Assembly (NCBI GenBank): GCA_947454705.1
Contig: CANGKZ010000033.1
Location: forward strand, 1-57,614
Direction of reading: 5' to 3'
Length of the DNA: 57,614 nucleotides
DNA from: Verrucomicrobiota bacterium
GTDB taxonomy: Bacteria; Verrucomicrobiota; Verrucomicrobiia; Limisphaerales; UBA9464
Program-made: the position numbers and the translations under genes
Notes under the pieces: model-generated
Databases searched by the model: none
Told to the model about the DNA's origin: nothing
Seen by the model: the letters and a program-made list of their open reading frames with translations, nothing else
In this document: positions 17,966 to 26,583 of the stretch, in pieces
Layout of the letters: each line of letters opens with the position of its first letter
Numbering within the stretch: the first letter of the stretch is position 1

Positions 17966-19029
17966 AAAAGGCCGCCGCATCGTCCGCTTCCGCCCCGGCA
18001 ACTCCTCCGGCTCCTGCCGCAAAAGCTTCGGCTCCCGCTGACGCGCCGGCGTCGCAGCCCGTGGTGGCCGAGACGCTCCAGTTTGAATCGGCCCGCTCCG
18101 CGCAGATGGCCTACGCGGGCGACGAGCGAAACTTGAAATCGCTCGAAACCGAACTCGGCGTGAAGGCGACCACCCGCGACGGATGGATCCGCCTCGAGGG
18201 ACCGGCCGATGCCGTGGACCGCGCCAAGCGCCTGCTGCAGGCCCTGGAGAAGGGGCATCGCGATGGCGGGGCACCGCCCAAGATCCGCGAATTCGCCCAG
18301 GCGTTGAGCGTGGTGAAGGGCGATGGCGCCTCCGCGCTGGAGAATCTCGTGGCGACGCGCATCAGCACCTCGCCGAAGAAATCGTCGATCACTCCCAAAA
18401 CAGTTGGGCAGCAGCTGTACGTCCAGGCGATCCGCGATCACGACATCACCTTCGGCATCGGTCCTGCCGGCACGGGCAAAACCTACCTGGCCATGGCCAT
18501 GGCGGTGTCCGCGCTCAAGGATGGGAAGGTGGGGCGCATCATTCTCACCCGTCCCGCAGTCGAGGCGGGTGAAGCACTGGGATTCCTCCCGGGCGATCTT
18601 TACCAGAAGCTCGATCCCTATTTGCGTCCGCTCCACGACGCGCTTCACGACATGATGCCGGCCGACGAAATCGAGCGGAACATGGAGCGCGGGATCATTG
18701 AGATCGCTCCGCTGGCCTACATGCGCGGCCGCACGCTCAACCAGGCGTTCATCATTCTCGACGAGGCACAGAACACCACGGCCGAGCAGATGTTGATGTT
18801 CCTCACCCGCCTTGGGTACGGATCCAAAGTGGTGGTCACGGGTGATCCCACCCAGATCGATCTTCCCAGCAGCAAGAAGTCCGGATTGCTGGAAGCACAG
18901 CGCGCCCTCAAGTCGGTCGAGGGAATTGCGCTGATCCAATTCGAAAAACGCGACGTGGTGCGTCATCCGCTGGTGCAGCGAATTGTGACCGCCTACGAGC
19001 GTCATCGCGGCACCCAGGCCCCGGGCTGA
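17962..19029 (+). CDS. PhoH-like ATPase
   Basis: This 355-residue protein is a PhoH-like P-loop ATPase. Residues about 1-35 are low-complexity (Ala/Pro/Ser-rich) and probably disordered. A short KH-like/R-domain region leads to the P-loop GPAGTGKTYLA near residue 168. The Walker B motif is AFIILDEAQNT, and LTRLGYGSKVVVTGDPTQ is the sensor stretch typical of PhoH. In many bacteria phoH sits just before ybeY, as here, and the pair is tied to RNA metabolism; the exact role is not established. It is translationally coupled to the HIT gene and ends 19 bp before ybeY. Confidence 0.92.
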   Translation: MKKAAASSASAPATPPAPAAKASAPADAPASQPVVAETLQFESARSAQMAYAGDERNLKSLETELGVKATTRDGWIRLEGPADAVDRAKRLLQALEKGHRDGGAPPKIREFAQALSVVKGDGASALENLVATRISTSPKKSSITPKTVGQQLYVQAIRDHDITFGIGPAGTGKTYLAMAMAVSALKDGKVGRIILTRPAVEAGEALGFLPGDLYQKLDPYLRPLHDALHDMMPADEIERNMERGIIEIAPLAYMRGRTLNQAFIILDEAQNTTAEQMLMFLTRLGYGSKVVVTGDPTQIDLPSSKKSGLLEAQRALKSVEGIALIQFEKRDVVRHPLVQRIVTAYERHRGTQAPG

Positions 19030-19048
19030 TCCCAGACCCTCAAGTGTC

Positions 19049-19591
19049 ATGGGCCGATCCACCGCATCCAATGCCGGCGCAGGGACCCCAATGCCAAAGG
19101 GGCCTTCGGTGGAAGTGGTGGTGTCCGATCGCCAGCGGACCCGTCCGGTTCGTTCCGCCGCAATCCGCGCGTTGGCGGAGTCGGTGGCGCAACGCCAGGG
19201 CGTGGGGCTGGAACTCGGGATCCATCTGGTGTCGCCCAAGGAAATGGCCCGGGTCAACTGGCAGTTCCTGCAGCACGAGGGCTCGACTGATGTGATCACG
19301 TTTGATCACGGCAGCCGTGCCGATCATCTCCACGGGGAGCTGTTCATTTCGGTTCACGATGCCGTCCTCCAGGCGGCCGAGTTCGGCACCGAATGGCGGC
19401 AGGAACTTCTCCGGTACGTGATTCATGGCATCCTGCATCTGCAGGGGTTCGACGACCTTGATCCGGTCTCGCGCAAGCTTATGAAACGCCACGAGGAACG
19501 CCTTGTCCGGGCCGAGTCGGACCGGGCGGTGGAGCTGGAGCGTGTTCCAAAAAAGGTTCACGCCCGTCGGAAGCCCCGGGGCGCGAAATGA
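19049..19591 (+). CDS. ybeY: Endoribonuclease YbeY
   Basis: This 180-residue protein is the single-strand endoribonuclease that matures 16S rRNA 3' ends and supports ribosome quality control. The family core is visible: GIHLVSPKEMARVNWQFLQ, STDVITFDH, then the metal site HGILHLQGFDD. In the family norm this reads H-G-x-L-H-L-x-G-x-D-H; here the third metal-ligand His is Asp. A later ATG at 19091, eight bases after aggga, may be the real start, which would remove 14 residues. Its last codons overlap the recO start (ATGA, 19588-19591). Confidence 0.9.
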   Translation: MGRSTASNAGAGTPMPKGPSVEVVVSDRQRTRPVRSAAIRALAESVAQRQGVGLELGIHLVSPKEMARVNWQFLQHEGSTDVITFDHGSRADHLHGELFISVHDAVLQAAEFGTEWRQELLRYVIHGILHLQGFDDLDPVSRKLMKRHEERLVRAESDRAVELERVPKKVHARRKPRGAK

Positions 19592-20217
19592 ATTCCGAGC
19601 GCGCCAGCGGCATCATCCTGCGCGTCCGGCCGCTCACGGACACGAGTTTGATCGTTCACTGGCTGTGTCCCGAGGCGGGCCGCATCGGCACCGTGGCCAA
19701 GGGCGCCCGCACGGCCAAGTCGTCGTTCGCCGGCAAGCTCGACACGGGATTCGAGGCGGAGTTCGCGTTCCAACGTTCCAAGCGGTCGGACCTGCACGCG
19801 CTCCGAGAAGTCGTGGTGCGATCCATGAACACGGGGCTCCGGGCGGATTATGCGAAGCTGACCCACTGGGCCTACGGCGTGAATCTGGTCGAGGCCATGA
19901 CCGAAACGGAGACGCCGCTGCCGGAGGTGTTCGACTCGGTCGTGGGATTCCTCCATCACCTCGCCTCCACACCGCCACAGCCGCGGAACATTCTCGCGCT
20001 GGAGCTTCGGGTGCTTTCGGTGCTCGGGCTGGAGCCGGAATCGGAGGGGGACGAGGCGTTGCTGATCCGGGATCTGATCGATTTGCCGTGGTCGGAGTTA
20101 CCAGGATTGGTGCCATCGGGTCCGGCGGTGCGGCGACTCCGGGCCTCGGTGCAGCGTGCGCTGATGACCCATCTGGGCCGGCTCCCGCGCGGGCGCAGCG
20201 AGTGCCTGGGAGGCTGA
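19588..20217 (+). CDS. recO: DNA repair protein RecO
   Basis: This 209-residue protein helps load RecA onto SSB-covered single strands in the RecFOR pathway. The N-terminal OB-fold begins MNSERASGIILRVRPLTDTS, with SLIVHWLCPEAGRIGTVAKGAR following the family pattern. The helical second domain starts near residue 85. No Cys4 zinc finger is seen and the protein is short compared with the usual 230-250, so it appears to be the zinc-free variant. Its start overlaps ybeY, placing it fourth in the HIT / phoH / ybeY / recO run. Confidence 0.86.
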   Translation: MNSERASGIILRVRPLTDTSLIVHWLCPEAGRIGTVAKGARTAKSSFAGKLDTGFEAEFAFQRSKRSDLHALREVVVRSMNTGLRADYAKLTHWAYGVNLVEAMTETETPLPEVFDSVVGFLHHLASTPPQPRNILALELRVLSVLGLEPESEGDEALLIRDLIDLPWSELPGLVPSGPAVRRLRASVQRALMTHLGRLPRGRSECLGG

Positions 20218-20317
20218 CTCCGGGGTGCCGCCCGGAGGGGTTGCGCGGTGTCCGGGAGCTCCTATCTTGCCGCGCCGGTTTCAACCCAAACGTCAACTCC
20301 GCGAGATTCCTTCCACC

Positions 20318-20968
20318 ATGTCCCCGATTTCCACTTCCACGCTTCTCGAAGCCTTGAACTGGCGCTACGCCACCAAGAAGTTTGATCCCACCCGCAAGAT
20401 TCCCGCCGAGACCTGGACCGCGCTGGAAAACGCGCTGGTGCTCAGCCCGAGTTCGTTCGGAATCCAGCCCTGGAAATTCATTGTGGTGACCGATCCTGCA
20501 GTGCGCGCGAAGCTGGTGCCGGTTTCCTGGGGGCAGACCCAGCCGGTGGACTCGTCGCATCATGTGGTGTTCGCCGTGAAGAAGGGCCTGGGCGAACCGG
20601 AAATCACCCGCTACATCGCGCGCACGGCTGAAGTGCGTGGGGTGCCGGTGGCCGCGCTCGACGGGTTCAAAAACATGATGCTCGGCAGCCTGCAGAAGGC
20701 TGCGGCGGGCGGGTTCCTCGACGCGTGGCAGACCCATCAGATTTACATCGCCCTCGGCCAGTTCATGGCCAGCGCGGCGGTGCTCGGAATTGATACCTGC
20801 CCGATGGAAGGCATCGAGCCGACCAAGTACGACGAAATCCTCGGCCTCACCGGCACCGGCTACACGACCGTGGTGACCTGCGCCGCGGGCTATCGCGCAG
20901 CGGACGATAAATACGCGACCTTGCCCAAGGTTCGGTTCCCGGTGGACGAAGTGATCACCCGGATCTGA
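20318..20968 (+). CDS. Nitroreductase family NAD(P)H-dependent oxidoreductase
   Basis: This is a 216-residue FMN-binding nitroreductase. The N-terminus LLEALNWRYATKKFDP is the phosphate-contacting RxxxxF motif, SPSSFGIQPWKFIVV is the isoalloxazine site, and the C-terminal GIEPTKYDEILGL and KVRFPVDEVI segments are typical. Such enzymes reduce quinones, nitroaromatics or dihydropteridines; the natural substrate cannot be told. The ATG at 20318 was chosen as the first codon before the conserved N-terminus. It converges on the SnoaL-like gene with a 20-bp gap. Confidence 0.9.
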   Translation: MSPISTSTLLEALNWRYATKKFDPTRKIPAETWTALENALVLSPSSFGIQPWKFIVVTDPAVRAKLVPVSWGQTQPVDSSHHVVFAVKKGLGEPEITRYIARTAEVRGVPVAALDGFKNMMLGSLQKAAAGGFLDAWQTHQIYIALGQFMASAAVLGIDTCPMEGIEPTKYDEILGLTGTGYTTVVTCAAGYRAADDKYATLPKVRFPVDEVITRI

Positions 20969-20988
20969 AGCACTGCGCGCCAACGGGC

Positions 20989-21390
20989 CTATTCCTGGGC
21001 CGGGTCGAGCGACCTGGCTCCGGGGATGGCCCAGGCCCGTTGGATGCGGCCTCCGGCGACTTCGTAGATCATCGTCATTTCGAGCGTGCCCGGTCCTTCG
21101 GGAAAGGTCCGGGTGATTCGCTCGTGGTCCACGACGGTGCGGCCCATCACGATTCGCTGGAGGAGTTGGGCGTGGAGATTCGGCTCCTTGAACCGGGCTC
21201 CGAACCGTTCCCGAAGCTGATGGCTGCCGTGGGCTTGAAGCGTGGAGGGGAACTCGAAGAGCTGGGCGTCGTCGGCATAGACCCCGAGCAGGGCTTCCAA
21301 ATCCCGGGCGTTGTAGGCATCGAGCTGACGCTGCACCACCGACTCGGAGGTTTCGACCGGGGACGGATTGAAATCAGGATTGGTACTCAT
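20989..21390 (-). CDS. SnoaL/NTF2-like protein
   Basis: This 133-residue protein has the cone-shaped SnoaL/NTF2 fold pattern: a first helix VVQRQLDAYNARDLEALLGV, YADDAQLFEFP, then paired strands ending MTMIYEVAGGRIQRAWAIPG. Members include ketosteroid-isomerase-like enzymes and binding proteins, so a function cannot be assigned. The ATG at 21388-21390 was chosen; its first bases overlap the 3' end of the upstream methyltransferase by 17 bp, suggesting a two-gene operon. Confidence 0.8.
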   Translation of the reverse strand: MSTNPDFNPSPVETSESVVQRQLDAYNARDLEALLGVYADDAQLFEFPSTLQAHGSHQLRERFGARFKEPNLHAQLLQRIVMGRTVVDHERITRTFPEGPGTLEMTMIYEVAGGRIQRAWAIPGARSLDPAQE

Positions 21391-22198
21391 GGGGTGGTTG
21401 GGGTACGGGCCGACGGACCAGTCGCAGCATTTCGTTTCCACCTGGCTGGAGCTCGTACGGAACCTTCACGCGTTCGGCCCGCGCACCGAGCTCCCGCGCG
21501 GTTTTTAGGACGGTTTCCACGTGGGGGGATGGGGTGCCTGCGAGCGTCAGCAACGGAAAGAGGCGCACCTCGGGTGCCAGCCGCAGCAGTTCCACGGTGG
21601 CGCGCCGGTGGAACTCCGCATCCAGCTGCTCCGTGTAGAGAAAAAGCAGGTGGGAACAGAGCACCAGATCGAAGGCGTCGTCGGGAAAGGGCAGGGAAGG
21701 AAGCGAGGCGGTTTGGTATCGCTGCGCTGTCCGTCCGGCGTCGAAGTCGGCCAGAAACCGCTCCAAGGCCTGGCGCCTTCGATCGCGAAGCGCATCGGGG
21801 GACGAATGGTAGCTCCAGCCCCATCGGGACGGATCCGCACGGACGGCCCCCAGAATGGAATCCGCCGCGGCGTCAAAGCGGCTGCGTATCTCCGGTCCTG
21901 TGAGCGAGTACAAGGGATCGACTGCGGTCACCCGGCGTCCGAGGGCATTCCATTCGGCTGCAAAACTGGCGGGGCCCCCGCCGCAGTCGAGGATTTGCCG
22001 GGAATAATCCTCTGCTCCGAGGAGAAACATCCGCTCGTATTCGTCCGCGGTTCGACCCCACGGAACAATGGTGGCAAGGGGGATGGACACGGCTTGTCGA
22101 ATCGGTTTCCCGTCGCCATTTGGCCGATGGTGCTTCGTTGGATCGGGGCTAGGCGGGGCGTAACCGAGAACAACGGACAGGAGTCCTGATCGCGTCAA
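21374..22198 (-). CDS. SAM-dependent methyltransferase-like protein
   Basis: This 274-residue protein resembles a class I methyltransferase. The SAM loop is ILDCGGGPASFAAEWNALG. A typical post-motif pair appears later as PFPDDAFDLVLCSHLLFLYT. The first 35 residues contain little conserved sequence, so the start at 22198 is tentative; the recognisable fold begins near SIPLATIVPWGR. The substrate is unknown. It overlaps the SnoaL-like gene by 17 bp. Confidence 0.75.
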   Translation of the reverse strand: MTRSGLLSVVLGYAPPSPDPTKHHRPNGDGKPIRQAVSIPLATIVPWGRTADEYERMFLLGAEDYSRQILDCGGGPASFAAEWNALGRRVTAVDPLYSLTGPEIRSRFDAAADSILGAVRADPSRWGWSYHSSPDALRDRRRQALERFLADFDAGRTAQRYQTASLPSLPFPDDAFDLVLCSHLLFLYTEQLDAEFHRRATVELLRLAPEVRLFPLLTLAGTPSPHVETVLKTARELGARAERVKVPYELQPGGNEMLRLVRRPVPQPPHEYQS

Positions 22199-22326
22199 TC
22201 GGATTTCCTGCGAGGAAGTGAATCCCGGTCGTCTCGCCTATTGCAGGCGGCGGGTCCGCTGGGTCAGGCTTACGCAGTTCTTCACGCACCGAATCACTGG
22301 CTCGTCCCCATCTCTCTTTTTCAAGC

Positions 22327-23322
22327 ATGAAAGCTGCCGTGTTTTCCGCTGTTCAGTCCCTGGCTGTTGACCACGTCGCCAATCCGGCGGCCGCCGCGGG
22401 GGAAGTGGTGGTTCAACTCAAGGCGGCGGCGCTGAACCACCGGGATGTCTGGATCAAATCCGGGCAGTACGCCGGGCTTAAGTTTCCGGTGATTCCTGGA
22501 TCCGACGGCGCCGGCGTGGTGGTTGAGGTCGGGGCGGGCGTGGATCCGAAGTGGCTTGGACGCGAGGTCATCCTGAATCCGTCGCTCGACTGGGGCCACC
22601 ACGAGCGCGCGCAGGAACCGCGGTTCTCGATCCTCGGCATGCCCAAGGATGGAACGCTGGCCGAGATGATCCACATTCCCGCCACGCAGCTCGCCCTGAA
22701 GCCGGCGCATCTTTCCTGGGAAGAGGCGGCCGCGTTGCCGCTGGCCGGTTTGACCGCCTATCGGGCCGTGTTCAGCCGGGCAAACCTCCAGGCGCATGAG
22801 AAAATCCTGATCAACGGCATCGGTGCCGGCACGGCGATGTTTGCCCTCCAGTTCGCCGTGGCTGCGGGCGCAGTGCCGTTCGTGACTTCCAGCTCGCCGG
22901 AGAAACTGCTCAAGGCGTCCCAGCTCGGGGCCCGTCACGGAACGCTCTACACCCACGGTCAGTGGGCCAAGGAGTTCGAAGCCCATTACGGGGAATTCGA
23001 TGTGATCGTGGACAGTGCCGCCGGCCCTGGATTCGGAGATCTCGTCGATCTCGCCGCGCCCGGAGGCCGGATCGTGTTTTTCGGGGCCACGCGCGGGAAT
23101 CCTCCCGAGCTGGCGACTCGGAAGGTGTTCTGGAAGCAGCTCTCGCTCCTCGGCACCACCATGGGAAGCCCGGCGGATTTCCAGGCGATGACGGAATTCG
23201 TCACCACCAAGGGAATCCACCCGGTGGTCAGCTCGGTGTTCCCGCTGGATCGCGTCGCCGAAGCCTTCGACCTGATGGAACGCGGCGGCCAGTGCGGCAA
23301 GATCGTGGTGCGGATCTCGTAG
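22327..23322 (+). CDS. Zinc-free medium-chain dehydrogenase (quinone oxidoreductase-like)
   Basis: This is a 331-residue MDR-superfamily oxidoreductase. The GroES-like N-terminal half includes ALNHRDVWIKSGQY and the conserved PVIPGSDGAGVVVEVG. The nucleotide-binding half contains ILINGIGAGTAMFALQFA and VIVDSAAGPGF. The catalytic zinc cysteines of alcohol dehydrogenases are absent, so it fits the NADPH:quinone reductase or enoyl-reductase branch. It is monocistronic. The 299-bp gap after it holds a palindrome acaccgttcggtgt (23441-23454) and the chemotaxis promoter. Confidence 0.88.
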   Translation: MKAAVFSAVQSLAVDHVANPAAAAGEVVVQLKAAALNHRDVWIKSGQYAGLKFPVIPGSDGAGVVVEVGAGVDPKWLGREVILNPSLDWGHHERAQEPRFSILGMPKDGTLAEMIHIPATQLALKPAHLSWEEAAALPLAGLTAYRAVFSRANLQAHEKILINGIGAGTAMFALQFAVAAGAVPFVTSSSPEKLLKASQLGARHGTLYTHGQWAKEFEAHYGEFDVIVDSAAGPGFGDLVDLAAPGGRIVFFGATRGNPPELATRKVFWKQLSLLGTTMGSPADFQAMTEFVTTKGIHPVVSSVFPLDRVAEAFDLMERGGQCGKIVVRIS

Positions 23323-23586
23323 TCCGTGTTTCACATTTGATACCGCCTTCCGCGACACCGAAATCGGGTCCGCGGAAGGTCATCACGTCGATTCCACCCG
23401 GCCCGACGAATCCTCGTCCGCCGTCTCATTCAGTCGCCTGACACCGTTCGGTGTAGGGCGGATGGTGGTGTTCACAAAAGGTCCTGTTTATGGGCTTTTT
23501 CGTGCATTCGCGAAGTCGCTTCAAAGTGAGGGGATCTAATTGGTGAAATGAGTTTCATCTAAATCCGCAGGAACGGCGTTTTCTTC

Positions 23587-23613
23587 TAAAGCTTTTAGGG
23601 AATTTCCCGATAA
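23587..23613 (+). promoter_or_regulatory. Sigma-28-like promoter of the chemosensory operon
   Basis: TAAAGCTT (23587-23594), 11 bases, then CCCGATAA (23606-23613). The FliA/sigma-28 consensus is TAAAGTTT-N11-GCCGATAA, so spacing is exact and the -10 has one mismatch. Transcription would begin about seven bases downstream, at or next to the cheA ATG (23622), giving a leaderless or nearly leaderless mRNA. No Shine-Dalgarno precedes that ATG, consistent with this. A chance match in an A/T-rich patch remains possible. Confidence 0.5.
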
Positions 23614-23621
23614 GCCGATCA

Positions 23622-26039
23622 ATGGATGAATACGTCAAAGAGTTCCTCGTGGAGAGCTACGAGAATCTTGACCGACTGGACCGCGACCTAGTGGCCCTTG
23701 AGAAGGATCCGCGCTCCAAGGAGACGCTCGATAGCATCTTCCGCACGATCCACACAATCAAAGGGACCAGTGGATTTCTCGGATTCGGTCGGCTCGAGGC
23801 AGTGACCCACGTGGGAGAGAACCTCCTGAGTAAATTGCGAGATGGTATTCTCATCATCTCTCCGCGCATCACGACGGCTCTGTTGAGCCTGGTGGATGCG
23901 GTCCGCTACATCCTGAACCAGATCGAGAGCACCGGGGAAACCGGGACGAAGGAATTCGCCGAGCTGATCCAGGAACTCACCCGCCTCAACGACGGGGACA
24001 CCGCTCCCGCCACTCCGGTTTCGCTGCCGCCCGTGACGGCTGCCGCGGCTCCCGAGGTCGAAGCTCCATCCCCCGTAGTGGCAACGCCGGCTCCCGCCGC
24101 CGTGGTCGCTCACGTGGAGGTTCCGGTTCCCGCGCCCACTCCAGCTCCAGCCCCGGCTCCAATTCCGGTGGCTGCGGTTGCTCCAGCTCCCGCGCCGGCA
24201 CCAACGCCCGCGCCTGTTGCGGTTCCTCAACCGGTGAAGGCCGTCGTCGCTCCGGCTCCGACGCCAGGACCGACTCCGGCTCCCACGCCCGTTGCGGCCC
24301 CCGTCGCAAGCGCAGAGCCTGCCGCTGAAGTTCACGACGCAAAGGGGTCCGCTGTTTCCGACAGCACCATCCGCGTGGACGTCGGCCTGCTCGACAAATT
24401 GATGAACCTGGTCGGTGAGCTCGTGCTCGCCCGCAATCAGGTGCTGCAATACACGTCGCGCTGCAACGAATCGACCTTCCAGGCCACATCGCAGCGGCTG
24501 AATCTGATCACCACGGAACTGCAGGAGAGCGTCATGAAGACGCGCATGCAGCCCATCGGCAACGTGTGGAGCAAGCTTCCGCGCGTGGTTCGCGATCTCT
24601 CGGCGTCCTGCGGCAAGCAGGTTCGCATCGAGATGGAGGGCAAGGAAACCGAACTCGATAAGACCATTATTGAGGCCATCAAGGATCCTCTGACCCACAT
24701 CGTCCGCAATGCGGTCGATCACGGCATCGAATCGCCGGATAACCGCGTCGCCCGCGGCAAGGAAGCGGAAGGGTGCCTGAAAATGCGCGCCTTCCACGAG
24801 GGCGGACAGGTGAACATTGAAATCTCCGACGACGGCGGCGGCATCGACTGCGCCCGGGTGCGTCAGAAGGCCCTCGATCGCGGGTTGATCACTCCCGAGC
24901 AGGCCGCACGGCTGACGGATCACGAGGCATTCCACCTCATCTTCCTCCCCGGGTTCTCCACTGCGGAGAAGGTCACCAACGTGTCCGGCCGCGGCGTGGG
25001 CATGGATGTGGTGAAAACCAACATCGAGAAGATCGGCGGAACCGTGGATCTCCACAGCCAGCTCGGCGAGGGAACCACGCTAAAGATTAAGATCCCGCTG
25101 ACGCTTGCGATCATTCCGGCGCTGATCGTCACCAGCTGTGGCGATCGCTTTGCCATCCCGCAGGTCAGCCTGCTCGAACTCGTCCGATTGGAGGCCGAAC
25201 AGGCCGCCGCTCAGATCGAGCTCGTTCACGGCGCCCCGGTCTATCGCCTCCGCGGCCAGCTTCTGCCGCTCGTTTATTTGAACGAGCAGTTGAAGGTGGA
25301 ATCCGCCCAGCCGCTCACCGGCGAGGAACCGGTCAACATCGTCGTGCTTCAGGCCGATGGACGCCCGTTCGGTCTCGTGGTGAATCACATCAACGACACC
25401 GAGGAAATCGTGGTGAAACCGCTCGGCAAGCAATTGAAGGGCGTGCCCGTGTTTGCCGGTGCCACCATCATGGGCGATGGACGTGTCGCCTTGATTCTCG
25501 ACGTGCTGGGCATTGCTCAGCAGGCCGGCGTCGTCAACGAGACCCGCAACCGTTCGCTCGGAGATCCCGCACCGGTCCGCCGGGGCATGGATTCCCGGCA
25601 GACGCTGCTGGTGTTCGATGCCGGGCAGGGGAGTCGCATGGCGATCCCGCTCTCCATGGTGGCCCGCCTCGAAGAGTTCAAGCGCAGCTCGATCGAATTC
25701 TCCGGCGCCCAGGAGGTGGTGCGTTATCGCGGCCAGATTCTCCCACTGGTCCGTGTTGCGCGCCACGTCCCGGTCGTTCGGGAGGAAACCGATTACGACG
25801 CCGATGTCATGCAGGTCGTGGTCCATACCGAGCAGGGCCGATCCGTCGGTCTCGTGGTCGGAAAGATCAGCGACATCGTTCAGGAAACCATCACGGTGAA
25901 GCGTCACGCCTACGGAAACGGCCTGTTCGGATCCGTCGTGATCCAGGACCAGGTCACCGATCTGTTGGACGTCCGCGCGGTCGTCCGTGCCGCGGATCCC
26001 AGCTTCTATCCCGCCGCTCCTGCGGCCCACGCCGAATGA
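23622..26039 (+). CDS. cheA: Chemotaxis histidine kinase CheA with two CheW-like domains
   Basis: This is an 805-residue CheA. The Hpt domain (residues 1-105) carries the phospho-accepting H44 in FRTIHTIKGT. A long Ala/Pro-rich linker (about 126-242) replaces the CheY/CheB-binding P2 domain. The dimerisation helices start at VDVGLLDKLMNLVGELVLAR (about 252). The kinase domain has the N box LTHIVRNAVDHGIE (about 356), G1 DDGGGID and G2 GRGVGMDVV. A CheW-like domain begins near residue 492. A second CheW-like segment (about 655-790, QTLLVFDAGQGSRMAIPL) follows, which is unusual. It is the first gene of the operon and overlaps cheW as ATGA. It phosphorylates CheY and CheB in response to receptor state. 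Confidence 0.95.
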   Translation: MDEYVKEFLVESYENLDRLDRDLVALEKDPRSKETLDSIFRTIHTIKGTSGFLGFGRLEAVTHVGENLLSKLRDGILIISPRITTALLSLVDAVRYILNQIESTGETGTKEFAELIQELTRLNDGDTAPATPVSLPPVTAAAAPEVEAPSPVVATPAPAAVVAHVEVPVPAPTPAPAPAPIPVAAVAPAPAPAPTPAPVAVPQPVKAVVAPAPTPGPTPAPTPVAAPVASAEPAAEVHDAKGSAVSDSTIRVDVGLLDKLMNLVGELVLARNQVLQYTSRCNESTFQATSQRLNLITTELQESVMKTRMQPIGNVWSKLPRVVRDLSASCGKQVRIEMEGKETELDKTIIEAIKDPLTHIVRNAVDHGIESPDNRVARGKEAEGCLKMRAFHEGGQVNIEISDDGGGIDCARVRQKALDRGLITPEQAARLTDHEAFHLIFLPGFSTAEKVTNVSGRGVGMDVVKTNIEKIGGTVDLHSQLGEGTTLKIKIPLTLAIIPALIVTSCGDRFAIPQVSLLELVRLEAEQAAAQIELVHGAPVYRLRGQLLPLVYLNEQLKVESAQPLTGEEPVNIVVLQADGRPFGLVVNHINDTEEIVVKPLGKQLKGVPVFAGATIMGDGRVALILDVLGIAQQAGVVNETRNRSLGDPAPVRRGMDSRQTLLVFDAGQGSRMAIPLSMVARLEEFKRSSIEFSGAQEVVRYRGQILPLVRVARHVPVVREETDYDADVMQVVVHTEQGRSVGLVVGKISDIVQETITVKRHAYGNGLFGSVVIQDQVTDLLDVRAVVRAADPSFYPAAPAAHAE

Positions 26040-26527
26040 GTCGCGAACCCGTCCAGACCCGAAACAGCGAGACGCGTCAGTTCTCGACCTTCTTCCTCGA
26101 TGACCAGTTCTTCGGGGTGGAGGTGCTCTCGGTGCAGGAAGTGATCCGGTACCAGGAAATGACCCGCGCCCCCCTCGCGCCCGCGATGGTGAAGGGCCTC
26201 ATCAACCTCCGGGGCCAGATCGTCACTGCGATCGACATCCGCCAGCGCCTTGGCATGCCGGCCCGTGCCGCGGACAAACTGCCCATGAATGTGGTGGTTC
26301 GTTCCGATGACGGCGTGGTGAGCCTGCTGGTGGATTCCATCGGCGAAGTCGTCGAAGTCGGCGACGAAGCCTTCGAGCGTCCCCCGAAGACCCTCGGCGC
26401 CGCGGCGCAGGAGCTGGTCAAGGGCGTCTATAAACTCAAGGAGCGCCTACTCCTCATCCTCGACACCGAGCGCGCCATCACGCTGCCCGGCATCACCAAT
26501 CGAACCTCCACTGCGGTGGCCGAGTAA
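26036..26527 (+). CDS. cheW: Chemotaxis coupling protein CheW
   Basis: This 163-residue protein is the SH3-like adaptor that links receptors to Che[21 protein letters not shown] is the usual start of the fold, and [19 protein letters not shown] is the core motif shared by CheW and CheA-P5. It closes with ILDTERAIT. Its ATG overlaps the cheA stop (ATGA, 26036-26039). With two more CheW-like modules in CheA, the system has three such domains. Confidence 0.94.
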   Translation: MSREPVQTRNSETRQFSTFFLDDQFFGVEVLSVQEVIRYQEMTRAPLAPAMVKGLINLRGQIVTAIDIRQRLGMPARAADKLPMNVVVRSDDGVVSLLVDSIGEVVEVGDEAFERPPKTLGAAAQELVKGVYKLKERLLLILDTERAITLPGITNRTSTAVAE

Positions 26528-26583
26528 TTCAGGCCGCCAACGATTCAATCCGTTTACCCAATCTCCCTTTTCTCAGTCCAGCC

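Noticed and set aside
23441-23454. Terminator after the quinone oxidoreductase gene
   Set aside because: The palindrome acaccgttcggtgt has only a two-base loop and no T run, so it is not a convincing terminator.
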